Shown: positions 1 to 8,716 of the stretch, piece by piece
How the letters are laid out: the number at the start of each line of letters is the position of its first letter
Numbering within the stretch: the stretch's first letter is position 1
Source of the DNA: Variovorax sp. EL159
GTDB lineage: Bacteria > Pseudomonadota > Gammaproteobacteria > Burkholderiales > Burkholderiaceae_C
Assembly: GCF_900100965.1 (NCBI RefSeq)
Contig: NZ_FMUJ01000002.1
Location: forward strand, 803,869 to 867,868
Length of the DNA: 64,000 nucleotides
Reading direction: 5' to 3'
The notes under the pieces: model-generated
Seen by the model: only the letters and a program-made list of their open reading frames with translations
Told to the model about the DNA's origin: nothing
Database searches by the model: none
Translations under genes and position numbers: made by a program

Positions 1-345
1 CTTCGGAAACAGCGTCACGTTGGCCGCATGCGTCAGCGTGATCGCGAGCAGTGTGTTGCCGTCGGGCGGTGCCTTCGCCACGAGGTCGGCGCCGATCTGG
101 CCGTTGCCGCCCGGGCGGTTGTCCACCAGCACGCTGACCTTCCAGCGCTCGCCGAGCTGCTGGCCGATCTGGCGTGCCATCACGTCGGTGAGGCCGCCCG
201 CCGGGAAGGGCACCACGTAGCGCAGCGTGGCGTCGGGTTTCGGATAGTCCGCGCCCTGCGCTCGCGCCAACCCCGGCGCGAGCGCGCCGAGCGATCCCGT
301 CGCCGCCAGGGCGGCGGCCCCTTGCATCCATTCACGTCGTTTCAT
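1..345 (-). CDS. Bug-family (TctC) periplasmic solute receptor, partial
   Basis: Amino-terminal 115 codons of a tripartite tricarboxylate transporter receptor; the rest lies beyond the window start. The protein opens with a signal peptide (MKRRE, then an Ala/Gly/Leu core ending near ARAQG), followed by the Bug-family entry sequence YVVPFPAGG and later NRPGGNG, which form the first strand and loop of the ligand pocket. The start is ATG with AGGAGA upstream. It is the last visible gene of the suyA-to-comC operon, 59 bases after comC, so sulfolactate or a related sulfonate is the likely ligand. That ligand is inferred from context only: Bug receptors bind many carboxylates and the binding residues cannot be read from this fragment. 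Confidence 0.85.
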   Translation of the reverse strand, partial: MKRREWMQGAAALAATGSLGALAPGLARAQGADYPKPDATLRYVVPFPAGGLTDVMARQIGQQLGERWKVSVLVDNRPGGNGQIGADLVAKAPPDGNTLLAITLTHAANVTLFPK

Positions 346-404
346 CGTGTTGTCTCCTGTTGTTGTGTTCGGGGGAAATGACGCTCTGCGGCGTTTGCCG
401 GTGT

Positions 405-1406
405 TTACCGTCGCCACTGCGCGAGCAGCGCGTCGGGCACCTCGATGCCTTCGGCCTCCGCCCGCCTTCGCAGCTCTTCGCGCCGCGCGCCGGGCAGGCG
501 CACGCCGTCGTCGCGCAGCATCTCGGCCACCAGCACCTCGACGCGGTCGAGGTAGCTGGCCGACCCCGCGAGGGCGCCGGGGTCGATGGCGATGAAGGCC
601 TGGCCGATGCGCGGCCGGTTGCCCGCGTCTTCGAAGAAGCTCGATGCCTCGAAGCCGAACTGCGCACCGATGAGCGCCGTGACCAGCAGCTCGACCACCA
701 GTGCCAGCATCGCGCCCTTGGGGCTGCTCGCGGCGCCGATGGGGAGCATCGAGCCTTCGAGCGCGGCCTGGGCGTCGGTGGTCGGCTGGCCGTTGCGGTC
801 CACGGCCCAACCGGTCGGAATCGGCTTGCCCTGCTTGGCCGCGACCATGACCTTGCCGCGTGCTACTTCGGAAAGGCTCAGGTCGATCATCAAGGGCAGC
901 GCTCCGCGGCGCGGGAACACCGCCGCCACCGGATTGGTGCCGAAGATCGGATGACGCCCGCCCGCTGCCGGCATGGCGGCCGGCGAGTTCGCGAAGCCGA
1001 GGCCGACCATGCCCGCATCGGCCACCGCGCGCAGGTGATCGACGACCACGCCGCAGTGATGGCTGTCGGTCACGCCCGCGATGGCGATGCCGAAGTCGCG
1101 CGCGCGGGCGATGGCTTCGGCCACCGCCATTTCGCACGCGGCGAAGGCGAGGCCTTCGTGCGCGTCGATCAACGCCGCGGCGCCTTTCTCGCGGCGCAGC
1201 GTGGGCATCGCATCGCCGTTGACGCGGCCGTTGCGAAGGTGTGTCGCGTACTGGGCGACGCGGCCCAGGCCGTGTGAGCCCAGCCCTTGCGCCTCGGCAA
1301 GCACCAGCGCGCGTGCGGTGGCCGTGGCCATGGTTTCGTTGGCGCCAGCTGCGCGCAGCGTCGAGGCCACGACTTGCCGCGCTTCCTGAAGACTCAGCAT
1401 CGTCAT
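405..1406 (-). CDS. comC: Malate/L-lactate dehydrogenase-family oxidoreductase, likely (R)-sulfolactate dehydrogenase
   Basis: A 333-residue NAD(P)-dependent dehydrogenase of the Ldh_2 (YlbC/ComC/AllD) fold. Family marks are the amino-terminal helix with QGLGSHG, the catalytic DSHHCG near residue 115 and the nucleotide-site stretch around GTNPVA. In Chromohalobacter salexigens the ComC enzyme reduces sulfopyruvate to (R)-sulfolactate and works with SlcC to racemise sulfolactate. Here it overlaps the slcC-like gene by four bases and shares an operon with suyAB, the same combination. The sequence alone would also allow malate, lactate or ureidoglycolate dehydrogenase; the neighbours decide the call. 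Confidence 0.8.
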   Translation of the reverse strand: MTMLSLQEARQVVASTLRAAGANETMATATARALVLAEAQGLGSHGLGRVAQYATHLRNGRVNGDAMPTLRREKGAAALIDAHEGLAFAACEMAVAEAIARARDFGIAIAGVTDSHHCGVVVDHLRAVADAGMVGLGFANSPAAMPAAGGRHPIFGTNPVAAVFPRRGALPLMIDLSLSEVARGKVMVAAKQGKPIPTGWAVDRNGQPTTDAQAALEGSMLPIGAASSPKGAMLALVVELLVTALIGAQFGFEASSFFEDAGNRPRIGQAFIAIDPGALAGSASYLDRVEVLVAEMLRDDGVRLPGARREELRRRAEAEGIEVPDALLAQWRR

Positions 1407-2332
1407 GATTCCAGCGCCTCCAGCACCCTCTGCGCGATCAGGCTGCTCACGCGCTCGTTCGACTCGGCCGTTACGCCGGCGATGTGCGGCGTCAACAGCA
1501 GGTTGGGGCAGCCTTCGAAATGCGGGCTGGCCGCAAGGGGCTCGGCATCGAACACATCGAGCGCCGCACCGCCGAGCCGGCCTTCACGCAGCGCGAGCGC
1601 CACGGCGGCTTCGTCGACGATGCCGCCGCGCGAGGTGTTGACCAGCACAGCGCCGCCTTTCATCGCCGCGATGCGCGCAGCATCGAACAGGTTGCGCGTG
1701 CCATCGACCAGCGGCACGTGCAGGCTCACCACGTTGGCCTGCGCCACGAGTTCGTCGAGGTCGAGCGGCCGCGTGCCGCTCTCCGCGAAGGCCGGATGGT
1801 TCGCATCCATCATCGCGTCGAAGGCGACGGTGCGCATGCCGAGCGCCTTCGCGAGCCGCGCCGTCAGTTGCCCGATGGCACCGAAGCCGACCAGCCCGAG
1901 CGTCTTGCCCGAGAGCTCCCGCCCGCTGGAGAGCGCATTGCGCGGCCATCGGCCCGAGGCCACCTCGGCCGTCGAGGCGTAGGCGCCGCGCAGCAGCAGC
2001 ATCGCGCTCGCGACCACGTACTCCGCCACGCTCAGCGCATTGGCGCCCGTGGCCGGAATCACGCGGATGCCGCGAGCCTCGCAGCCCGCCACGTCGATGT
2101 TGTCCAGCCCCACGCCCAGGCGGCCCACCACCGCGCACTGGGCCAGCGTGTCGAGCAGCTCCCCGCGTACCTGCGTGCGGTTGCGCACGATGAGCGCATG
2201 GGCCCACTTCGCTTCGCGGTACAGGCGGGCGCCGTCGTCCACCAGGGCCACGTCGTAGAGAACGTCGTGCCGCGCGCGCAGCTGCGCGACCGCGGCGGCG
2301 TCCATGAACTCCGCAATGACGATGCGCTTCAT
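1403..2332 (-). CDS. slcC: D-2-hydroxyacid dehydrogenase, likely (S)-sulfolactate dehydrogenase
   Basis: A 309-residue member of the D-isomer-specific 2-hydroxyacid dehydrogenase (SerA-like) family without the carboxy-terminal ACT domain of full-length SerA. The Rossmann motif GLVGFGAIG lies near residue 145, NTSRGGIVDE carries the active-site Arg region, and TPHIAG near the carboxy end holds the catalytic His. SlcC in known sulfolactate degraders oxidises (S)-sulfolactate to sulfopyruvate. It starts 7 bases after suyB and overlaps comC by four bases, so translation is probably coupled. Substrate assignment rests on the operon; phosphoglycerate, glyoxylate or hydroxypyruvate activity cannot be excluded. 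Confidence 0.8.
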   Translation of the reverse strand: MKRIVIAEFMDAAAVAQLRARHDVLYDVALVDDGARLYREAKWAHALIVRNRTQVRGELLDTLAQCAVVGRLGVGLDNIDVAGCEARGIRVIPATGANALSVAEYVVASAMLLLRGAYASTAEVASGRWPRNALSSGRELSGKTLGLVGFGAIGQLTARLAKALGMRTVAFDAMMDANHPAFAESGTRPLDLDELVAQANVVSLHVPLVDGTRNLFDAARIAAMKGGAVLVNTSRGGIVDEAAVALALREGRLGGAALDVFDAEPLAASPHFEGCPNLLLTPHIAGVTAESNERVSSLIAQRVLEALES

Positions 2333-2339
2333 GGCGCGG

Positions 2340-3515
2340 TCAGGCCGACTCGTACAGGCGCGTCATCACGAACTCGCGGTGCCCCAGCGCCTCGGCCGCG
2401 GTGAGCCGGCCGTTGGCGGTGCGCAGCATGCATTCGAGCAACTGGTCGCCGGCCTGGTCGAGCGTCATCTCGCGCTGCAGCAGGCCCGAGGTGTCGACGT
2501 CGACGTGCTCGCTCATGAGCCGCACGGTGCGCGGGTTGGCGCAGATCTTGATGACCGGCAGGATCGGGTTGCCGATCACGTTGCCCTGGCCCGTGGGAAA
2601 GAAGTGCACCGCATAGCCCGAGGCGGCGCACAGCGTCACCATCTCGGCCGCGGCGCTGGACGAATCCATGAACCACAGGCCCGGGCCGGTGGGCACCTCG
2701 GCCTTGTCGAGCACGCCGTCGACCAGGCACTTCTTGCCGATCTTCTGGATGTTGCCGAGCGCCTTTTCCTCGATGGTCGTGAGGCCGCCCGCGATGTTGC
2801 CCTTGGTCGGTTGCGAGTCCGACAGGTCGCTGGTCTTGTGGCGGTTGATCATGTCCTGGTAGCGGTTGAACATGAACATGAAGCGCTCCTTCACGTCGGG
2901 CGTGCGGCAGCGGTCGGCCACGATGCGCTCGCCGCCGGTGATCTCGGAGGTTTCGCCGAACACCAGCGTGTTGCCCGTCTCGTAGAGCTTGTCGAAGGCG
3001 TTGCCGACGGTGGGGTTGGAGCCGCAGCCCGAGGTGGTGTCGCTCTCGCCGCATTTGGTGGACACCCACAACTCGTGGATGCCGCAGGGCTCGCGCCGTT
3101 TCTCGCTCGCGTTCTGCACGAACTCGCGCGCCACCTTGCTCGCGCGCAGGATGGTGTCGTGGTCGCCGTGGCCTTCGATGCCGAAGCCTGCCACCGGCTT
3201 GCCCGTGGCGGCGATGCCATCGACCACCTTCTGCGTCCAGCTGTCCTCGATGCCGATGACGACGACGGCCGCCACGTTCGGGTTGCAGCCCGCGCCGATC
3301 AGCGTGCGGAAGTGCAGCTCCAGGTCGGCGCCGAACTGCAGGCGGCCGTAGGGATGCGGAATGGCGAGTGCGCCCTTGATGTTGTGGGCCACGGCTTCGG
3401 CCGCGGCATTGGAGAGGTCGTCCAGCGGCAGGACGATGACGTGGTTGCGCACGCCGACGCGGCCGTTTTCGCGGCGGTAGCCCAGGAAGGTGGTGTCTTT
3501 GGAAATGATGGACAT
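2340..3515 (-). CDS. suyB: (R)-sulfolactate sulfo-lyase, large (beta) subunit
   Basis: A 391-residue UxaA/altronate-dehydratase carboxy-domain protein that matches SuyB in length and layout. With SuyA it cleaves (R)-3-sulfolactate to pyruvate and sulfite in the cytoplasm. Visible family features are the amino-terminal [35 protein letters not shown] in the middle (split here as CGESDTT and [11 protein letters not shown], the Cys-rich catalytic core), and the late [12 protein letters not shown]. Altronate or galactarate dehydratases share the fold, but the separate 93-residue SAF subunit just upstream and the two sulfolactate-type dehydrogenases downstream make SuyB the better reading. No transmembrane segment or signal peptide. 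Confidence 0.88.
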   Translation of the reverse strand: MSIISKDTTFLGYRRENGRVGVRNHVIVLPLDDLSNAAAEAVAHNIKGALAIPHPYGRLQFGADLELHFRTLIGAGCNPNVAAVVVIGIEDSWTQKVVDGIAATGKPVAGFGIEGHGDHDTILRASKVAREFVQNASEKRREPCGIHELWVSTKCGESDTTSGCGSNPTVGNAFDKLYETGNTLVFGETSEITGGERIVADRCRTPDVKERFMFMFNRYQDMINRHKTSDLSDSQPTKGNIAGGLTTIEEKALGNIQKIGKKCLVDGVLDKAEVPTGPGLWFMDSSSAAAEMVTLCAASGYAVHFFPTGQGNVIGNPILPVIKICANPRTVRLMSEHVDVDTSGLLQREMTLDQAGDQLLECMLRTANGRLTAAEALGHREFVMTRLYESA

Positions 3516-3566
3516 GCTGTGCTTTCGGATTCGTGGGTGATGAAAGTGGGCGAAGCGCGCAGGGTC

Positions 3567-3848
3567 TTACCAGCGCTTGGTCTTGATGTTCTGGACGTGC
3601 GCGTGTTCGCCGGCCTTGATCGGCGCGACCACCTTGCCCATGTCGATGCCGTACTTCCACACCGTGTCGCCCGTGGCCATGTCCTTGAGCGCGACCTTGT
3701 GGCCGATCGGAATGTCCTGGCGTGCATCGACGCTGGTCATCCGGTCCTCGTCCATGATCCAGCCGGTGAGCGACATGCCGGCCTTGACGCCTTCCACCAC
3801 CACGACCGCGACCGTGTCCTTCGCGTCGTGCAGAACAAAATGAATCAT
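3567..3848 (-). CDS. suyA: (R)-sulfolactate sulfo-lyase, small (alpha) subunit
   Basis: A 93-residue SAF-domain protein (MIHFVLHDAKDTVAVVV... ending NIKTKRW) of the size expected for SuyA. The motif DIPIGHKVALKDMATGD is typical of the SAF/UxaA amino-domain that partners SuyB. It is the first gene of the catabolic operon, with AGGAG six bases before the ATG, and 51 bases separate it from suyB. The 105-base gap upstream faces the divergent GntR gene, so transcription is probably controlled there. Confidence 0.87.
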   Translation of the reverse strand: MIHFVLHDAKDTVAVVVVEGVKAGMSLTGWIMDEDRMTSVDARQDIPIGHKVALKDMATGDTVWKYGIDMGKVVAPIKAGEHAHVQNIKTKRW

Positions 3849-3925
3849 CGTTGTCTCCTGTTGTGACTCGCTGAGAATTTGCAGCCGGGGCAGTGTCCGA
3901 GTGCGTGTCTCCGGGTGTCAAACAG

Positions 3926-3939
3926 GTCATATGGATGAC
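3926..3939. promoter_or_regulatory. Candidate operator between suyA and the GntR gene
   Basis: The 14 bases are an inverted repeat, GTCAT-ATGG-ATGAC, with perfect 5-base arms. It sits 15 bases before the GntR start and 78 bases before the divergent suyA start, the usual place for a local GntR operator. Binding is inferred; the arms are short and could occur by chance. Confidence 0.35.
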
Positions 3940-3953
3940 TTGAATGAATTGCG

Positions 3954-4745
3954 ATGTGGCCGAACAATCGCGCCATGCCACGCTCGAGCGACCCGTCCGT
4001 GTTCGAACCGATACCCGCCGATTCGGCGGGCGCGCCGCTCTACAGGCTCGTCAAGCGTTCATTGCTGCGGGCCATCGAGTCGGGGCGTTGCGCGGCCGGC
4101 AGCACGCTGCCGAGCGAGAGCGAATTGGCGGCGGCGCTGGGCGTGTCGATCGGCACGCTGCGCCATGCAACCGACGATCTCGTGGCCGAACACATCCTCG
4201 TGCGGCGCCAGGGGCGCGGCACCTTCGTTGCGGTGCACAACGCGGACCGCTTCATGTTCCAGTTCTTCCATGTCGAGCGCAGCGATGGGCTGCGGCAGGC
4301 ACCGCAGGTGGAGTTCGTCGCCTTCGAGCGCGTGCGCATGGAAGAAGAACCAGCGCAGGCGCTGGGCCTGCGCACCGGCGAGCCGGCCATCCAGATCGAC
4401 AACCGCCTGCTGCTGCAGGGCAGGGCGGTGATCCACGACCGGCTCACGCTGCCGGCGCTGCTGTTCAAGGGCCTGACCGAGAAGCGCTTTCGCGAACGGC
4501 CGAGCACCATCTACCACCTCTACCAGACCGAGTTCGGCATCACCGTGACGCTGGCGCGCGAGCGCGCACGTGCGATGACGGCCGACCGCAGCGTGATGCG
4601 CATCCTCGGCGTGGCGCAGGGCGCCCCGGTGATGGAGGTGAAGCGCACCGCACTCACGTTCGGCGACAAGCCGGTGGAATACCGCGTGTCGACCATCAAC
4701 ACGGCGCAGTACGAGTACGTGCACCTGTTGTCGCGGCCAGCCTGA
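3954..4745 (+). CDS. GntR-family (HutC/UTRA) transcriptional regulator of the sulfolactate operon
   Basis: A 263-residue regulator: winged helix-turn-helix at about residues 25-95 (LYRLVKRSLLRAIESG, LPSESELAAALGVS, RRQGRGTFV) and a UTRA effector domain at about 115-260 (the IYHLYQTEFGI segment and the final YRVSTINTAQYEYVH). It is divergent from suyA with a small palindrome between them, so it most likely senses sulfolactate or an intermediate and controls suyAB-slcC-comC. A second ATG at 3975 gives a protein seven residues shorter; neither start has a strong ribosome site. The function is an inference from position. Confidence 0.85.
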   Translation: MWPNNRAMPRSSDPSVFEPIPADSAGAPLYRLVKRSLLRAIESGRCAAGSTLPSESELAAALGVSIGTLRHATDDLVAEHILVRRQGRGTFVAVHNADRFMFQFFHVERSDGLRQAPQVEFVAFERVRMEEEPAQALGLRTGEPAIQIDNRLLLQGRAVIHDRLTLPALLFKGLTEKRFRERPSTIYHLYQTEFGITVTLARERARAMTADRSVMRILGVAQGAPVMEVKRTALTFGDKPVEYRVSTINTAQYEYVHLLSRPA

Positions 4746-4760
4746 CCGCGCTGGTGCGAG

Positions 4761-5693
4761 TCAGCGCACCGCCGGGGCGCGTGGCACGGTCGCGCCGCAG
4801 TGCCGAAGGAAGTCGGCAGTCGCGCGGCCCAACAATTTGTCGCGGTGCATCACGGTCGCGAGCCGTCGCATGCCCGCTGGCAGTCGCGTGCGCAGCTCGA
4901 CGAGGTGACCGTCTTCCAGCGCCTGCGCCACCGTGTAGCGCGAGAGGCAGGCCAGCCCCGTGCCCGAAGCCACCACGCGCTTAATGGCCTCGGTGCTGCC
5001 GAGCTCGAAGCCCACGTGCACCTGCTCCAGGTTCTGGATCAGCCATGCATCGGTGACCTGCCGCGTGCCCGAGCCAAGTTCTCTGAGAACCCAGGTGGCC
5101 TGCGAGAGCTGGCGGTGCGTGGCGATGCGGTTCGCGAGGGCATGGCCCGGCGCCGCGACGATGACCAGCTCGTCTTCACGCCATGCACGCACCACGAGGT
5201 CGGGGTGCGTCTGCGGCCCTTCGATGAAGCCCACGTCCACATCGAAACCGGCGACTGCCTCGATCACGTCGCGCGTGTTCGCGATGTGCAGGTGCACCTG
5301 GCTCTGCGGATGCAGTGCGGTCCATTGCGACACGCGCTCGGGCAGCAGGTATTCGCCGATGGTGAAGCTGGCGGCCACCCGCAGCGGCGCCGCGTGCTCG
5401 CCGCTGAAGAGCGCCTGCAGGTCGCTGGCCTGGTCGAGCAGCGCCTGTGCCTTGGGCAGCAGTGCGCGGCCGTTCTCGTTGAGCACCAGCCGGCGGCCGA
5501 TGCGGTCGAACAGCAGGGCGCCGACGGAGGTCTCCAGGTCGGCGAGCGCGCTGCTTGCCGCCGACTGCGAACGCGCGATGCGATCGGCCGCGGCGCGCGT
5601 GCTGCCACCGCGCGCGGTGGCCACGAACACTTCGAGCTGGCGCAGGTTCAAGCGCAGCCGCTGGGCGGATTGCTGATCTGTTTTTCCGGTCAT
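4761..5693 (-). CDS. LysR-family transcriptional regulator, likely controls soeABC
   Basis: A 310-residue LysR protein with the helix-turn-helix at residues 14-75 (LNLRQLEVFVATA, SQSAASSALADLE) and a substrate-binding carboxy domain. The ATG at 5693 is preferred; the in-frame extension to 5747 adds residues unlike the family. The gene is divergent from soeA across 83 bases, the classic LysR target layout. CysL/YeiE-type LysR proteins respond to sulfite-related signals in other bacteria, but nothing in this sequence proves the effector. It converges with the GntR gene 15 bases away. Confidence 0.85.
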   Translation of the reverse strand: MTGKTDQQSAQRLRLNLRQLEVFVATARGGSTRAAADRIARSQSAASSALADLETSVGALLFDRIGRRLVLNENGRALLPKAQALLDQASDLQALFSGEHAAPLRVAASFTIGEYLLPERVSQWTALHPQSQVHLHIANTRDVIEAVAGFDVDVGFIEGPQTHPDLVVRAWREDELVIVAAPGHALANRIATHRQLSQATWVLRELGSGTRQVTDAWLIQNLEQVHVGFELGSTEAIKRVVASGTGLACLSRYTVAQALEDGHLVELRTRLPAGMRRLATVMHRDKLLGRATADFLRHCGATVPRAPAVR

Positions 5694-5776
5694 CGTGAGC
5701 AATATTCTGCGCTTTTTCGTTTGATGGAAGGCCCCTAGCATCGGCACAGCCCCCGCTTGAAAACAAAGGACCGCCA

Positions 5777-8716
5777 GTGTTCAGTTTCCTGTCCCGCGAG
5801 CCCGTGCACGATCCGCTGTCGGCCCCCACGCCCACTGCCGACACCGACGTCAAGACCACCACCTGCTACATGTGCGCCTGCCGCTGCGGCATCCGCGTGC
5901 ACCTGCGCGAGGGCGAGAAGGGGCCGGAGGTGCGCTACATCGACGGCAACCCGAACCATCCACTGAACCAGGGGGTGATCTGCGCCAAGGGGTCGTCGGG
6001 GATCATGAAGCAGGTGTCGCCCGCGCGCATCACGCAGCCGCTCTTGCGCAAGGCCGGCAGCGAGCGCGGGGCAGGGGAGTTCGAGCCCATCAGCTGGGAG
6101 CGTGCCTACGACATGCTGACCGAGCGGCTCGGCAAGATCCGCGCGACCGATCCGAAGAAGTTCGCGTTGTTCACCGGGCGCGACCAGATGCAGGCGCTCA
6201 CGGGCCTGTTCGCGCGGCAGTTCGGAACGCCCAACTACGCGGCGCACGGCGGCTTCTGCTCGGTCAACATGGCCGCGGGAATGATCTACACCATCGGCGG
6301 CAGCTTCTGGGAATTCGGCGGGCCCGACCTGGAGCGCGCCAAGCTGTTCGTGATGATCGGCACCGCCGAAGACCACCACAGCAACCCGATGAAGATTGCG
6401 ATCAGCAAGTTCAAGCGGGCGGGCGGGCGCTTCATTTCGATCAACCCGGTGCGCACAGGCTACTCGGCGATTGCCGACGAATGGATTCCGATCAAGCCTG
6501 GCACCGACGGCGCGCTGTTCATGGCGCTGTTGCATGAGCTGATCGGCAATGAGCTGGTCGACCACGCGTTTCTCAAGCGCTTCACCAATGCGCCGCAGCT
6601 CGTGGTGCTGGACGATTGCGAGCGCGAAGGGCTGTTCGCCTTCGACCCCGAGCGCGGGCCGCCGGGCGATGGGCGCAATCCGCACAACAAGCTGGTGTGG
6701 GACAAGACCAGCGGCAGCGTGAAGCCCGCGTACCCCGAAGGCATCGAAGAGGGCTGCGACCCGGCCCTCGAAGGCCACTACACGCTGGCCGACGGCACGC
6801 GCGTTGCGCCGTCGTTCCAGTTGCTGCGCGAGCGCGTGGCGAGCTGCACGCCCGAGTGGGCGCAGGCCATCACCGGCATCGATGCCGCGCGCATCCGCAA
6901 GCTGGCGCGCGAGATGGGCGAGACGGCGCTCAAGCAGGCCTTCGAGCTGCCGATTCCATGGACCGATGCCTGGGGCAAGCAGCACCCGACCACGCAGGCG
7001 CGGCCCGTGGCCTTCCACGCGATGCGCGGGCTGGCGGCGCACTCCAACGGCTTTCAGACGGTGCGGGCGCTGGCGGTGCTGATGAGCGTGCTCGGCACCA
7101 TCGACGCGCCCGGTGGCTTCCGGCACAAGGCGCCGTACCCGCGCCACATCGTGCCGAACTACCGGGCCTTCAACGACCCCGGCATGATCCAGCCGAACAC
7201 GCCGCTCAATGCGGCGCCGCTGGGCTTTCCGGCCAGCCCGGAAGAACTGGCGATCAACCCCGACGGCTCGCCGATCCGCATCGACCACGCCTTCTCTTGG
7301 GAGCACCCGCTGTCGGCACACGGGCTCATGCACAACGTGATCACGAATGCAGTGAAGGGCGACCCCTACCGCATCGACACGCTGCTGATCTTCATGGCCA
7401 ACATGGCGTGGAACTCGAGCATGAACACCATGGGCGTGCGCGAGATGCTCAACCGCAAGGACGAGAAGGGCGAGCACATGATTCCCTTCCTCGTGGTGTG
7501 CGATGCCTTCCAGAGCGAGACCGTGGCCTTTGCCGACCTGGTGCTGCCCGACACCACGTACCTGGAGCGGCACGATGTGATGGGCATGCTCGACCGGCCG
7601 ATCTCGGAGTTCGACGGGCCGGTGGATTCGGTGCGTGTGCCGGTGGTGCCGCCCACGGGCGAGTGCCGGCCGTTCCAGGAGGTGCTGATCGAGCTGGCCT
7701 CGCGGCTGAAGTTTCCGGCCTTCACCACGCCGGAGGGCGGGCGCAAGTTCACGGGGTATCCGGACTTCGTCGTCAACTTCGAGCCGCAACCGGGCATCGG
7801 CTTCCTGATGGGTTGGCGCGGCAAGGACGGCACCGAGCATCTGCGCGGCGCGCCCAACCCGAAGCAGTGGGAGGCGTATGCGCAGAACAACTGCGTGTTC
7901 CAGTACCACATGCCCGAGACCATGCACTACATGCGCAACTGGAACCGGGAGTACCTGGACTTTGCGAAAGACAAGGGCTGGCGCCAGCGCAACGACCCGG
8001 TGCAACTGGCGCTGTACTCCGACACGCTGCAGAGCTTTCGTCTCGCGGCGCAGGGCAAGAGCACCGGCCGGCAGCCGCCCGAGGCATTGCGCGAGCGCAT
8101 CGACACCTACTTCGATCCGCTGCCCTTCTGGTATGCGCCGCTCGAAGAGGCCGCGACCGACCTCGATGCCTATCCGCTCAACGCGCTGACGCAGCGGCCG
8201 ATGGCGATGTACCACTCGTGGGATTCGCAGAACGCGTGGCTGCGGCAGATCCACAGCCACAACTACCTGCATGTGAACCCGCTCACCGCGCAGGCGGCCG
8301 GCATTGCCGATGGCGGCTGGTGCTGGGTCGAGAGCCGCTGGGGGCAGGTGCGTTGCATGCTGCGCTACAGCGAAGCGGTGGAGCCGGGGACAGTGTGGAC
8401 GTGGAACGCGATCGGCAAGGCCGATGGCGCGTGGCAACTGGCACCGGGGTCGGACGAGGCGCGCAAGGGTTTCCTGCTGAACCACCTGATCAGCGAAGAA
8501 CTGCCGTTCGAAGGCACGGCGAGCGGGCGCATCAGCAACTCGGACCCGATCACGGGGCAGGCGGGCTGGTACGACGTGCGCGTGCGGATAAGGCCCGCGG
8601 AACCCGGCGAGCCTGAAGAGAGCTTTCCGCAGGTTGCGAGCATGCCGAGTGCGCCTGGGGTGCTGGGGAAGGCGGCGAGTGTGTTGACGTACTTTGCGGG
8701 GCGGGGCAGGAAATGA
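5777..8716 (+). CDS. soeA: Sulfite dehydrogenase (quinone) molybdopterin subunit SoeA
   Basis: A 979-residue molybdopterin oxidoreductase of the DMSO-reductase superfamily. The amino terminus has the [4Fe-4S] Cys pattern CYMCACRCG followed by GVICAKGSSG, and the carboxy quarter has the molydopterin dinucleotide-binding domain (YHSWDSQNAWLRQIH, HVNPLTA). There is no twin-arginine signal peptide, which fits the cytoplasmic SoeABC complex rather than periplasmic relatives. Known SoeA oxidises sulfite to sulfate and passes electrons through SoeB to quinone. The start is GTG with AAGGA six bases upstream. The stop overlaps the soeB ATG. Proximity to the sulfolactate operon, which makes sulfite, supports the call; the family also contains polysulfide and thiosulfate reductases. 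Confidence 0.87.
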   Translation: MFSFLSREPVHDPLSAPTPTADTDVKTTTCYMCACRCGIRVHLREGEKGPEVRYIDGNPNHPLNQGVICAKGSSGIMKQVSPARITQPLLRKAGSERGAGEFEPISWERAYDMLTERLGKIRATDPKKFALFTGRDQMQALTGLFARQFGTPNYAAHGGFCSVNMAAGMIYTIGGSFWEFGGPDLERAKLFVMIGTAEDHHSNPMKIAISKFKRAGGRFISINPVRTGYSAIADEWIPIKPGTDGALFMALLHELIGNELVDHAFLKRFTNAPQLVVLDDCEREGLFAFDPERGPPGDGRNPHNKLVWDKTSGSVKPAYPEGIEEGCDPALEGHYTLADGTRVAPSFQLLRERVASCTPEWAQAITGIDAARIRKLAREMGETALKQAFELPIPWTDAWGKQHPTTQARPVAFHAMRGLAAHSNGFQTVRALAVLMSVLGTIDAPGGFRHKAPYPRHIVPNYRAFNDPGMIQPNTPLNAAPLGFPASPEELAINPDGSPIRIDHAFSWEHPLSAHGLMHNVITNAVKGDPYRIDTLLIFMANMAWNSSMNTMGVREMLNRKDEKGEHMIPFLVVCDAFQSETVAFADLVLPDTTYLERHDVMGMLDRPISEFDGPVDSVRVPVVPPTGECRPFQEVLIELASRLKFPAFTTPEGGRKFTGYPDFVVNFEPQPGIGFLMGWRGKDGTEHLRGAPNPKQWEAYAQNNCVFQYHMPETMHYMRNWNREYLDFAKDKGWRQRNDPVQLALYSDTLQSFRLAAQGKSTGRQPPEALRERIDTYFDPLPFWYAPLEEAATDLDAYPLNALTQRPMAMYHSWDSQNAWLRQIHSHNYLHVNPLTAQAAGIADGGWCWVESRWGQVRCMLRYSEAVEPGTVWTWNAIGKADGAWQLAPGSDEARKGFLLNHLISEELPFEGTASGRISNSDPITGQAGWYDVRVRIRPAEPGEPEESFPQVASMPSAPGVLGKAASVLTYFAGRGRK

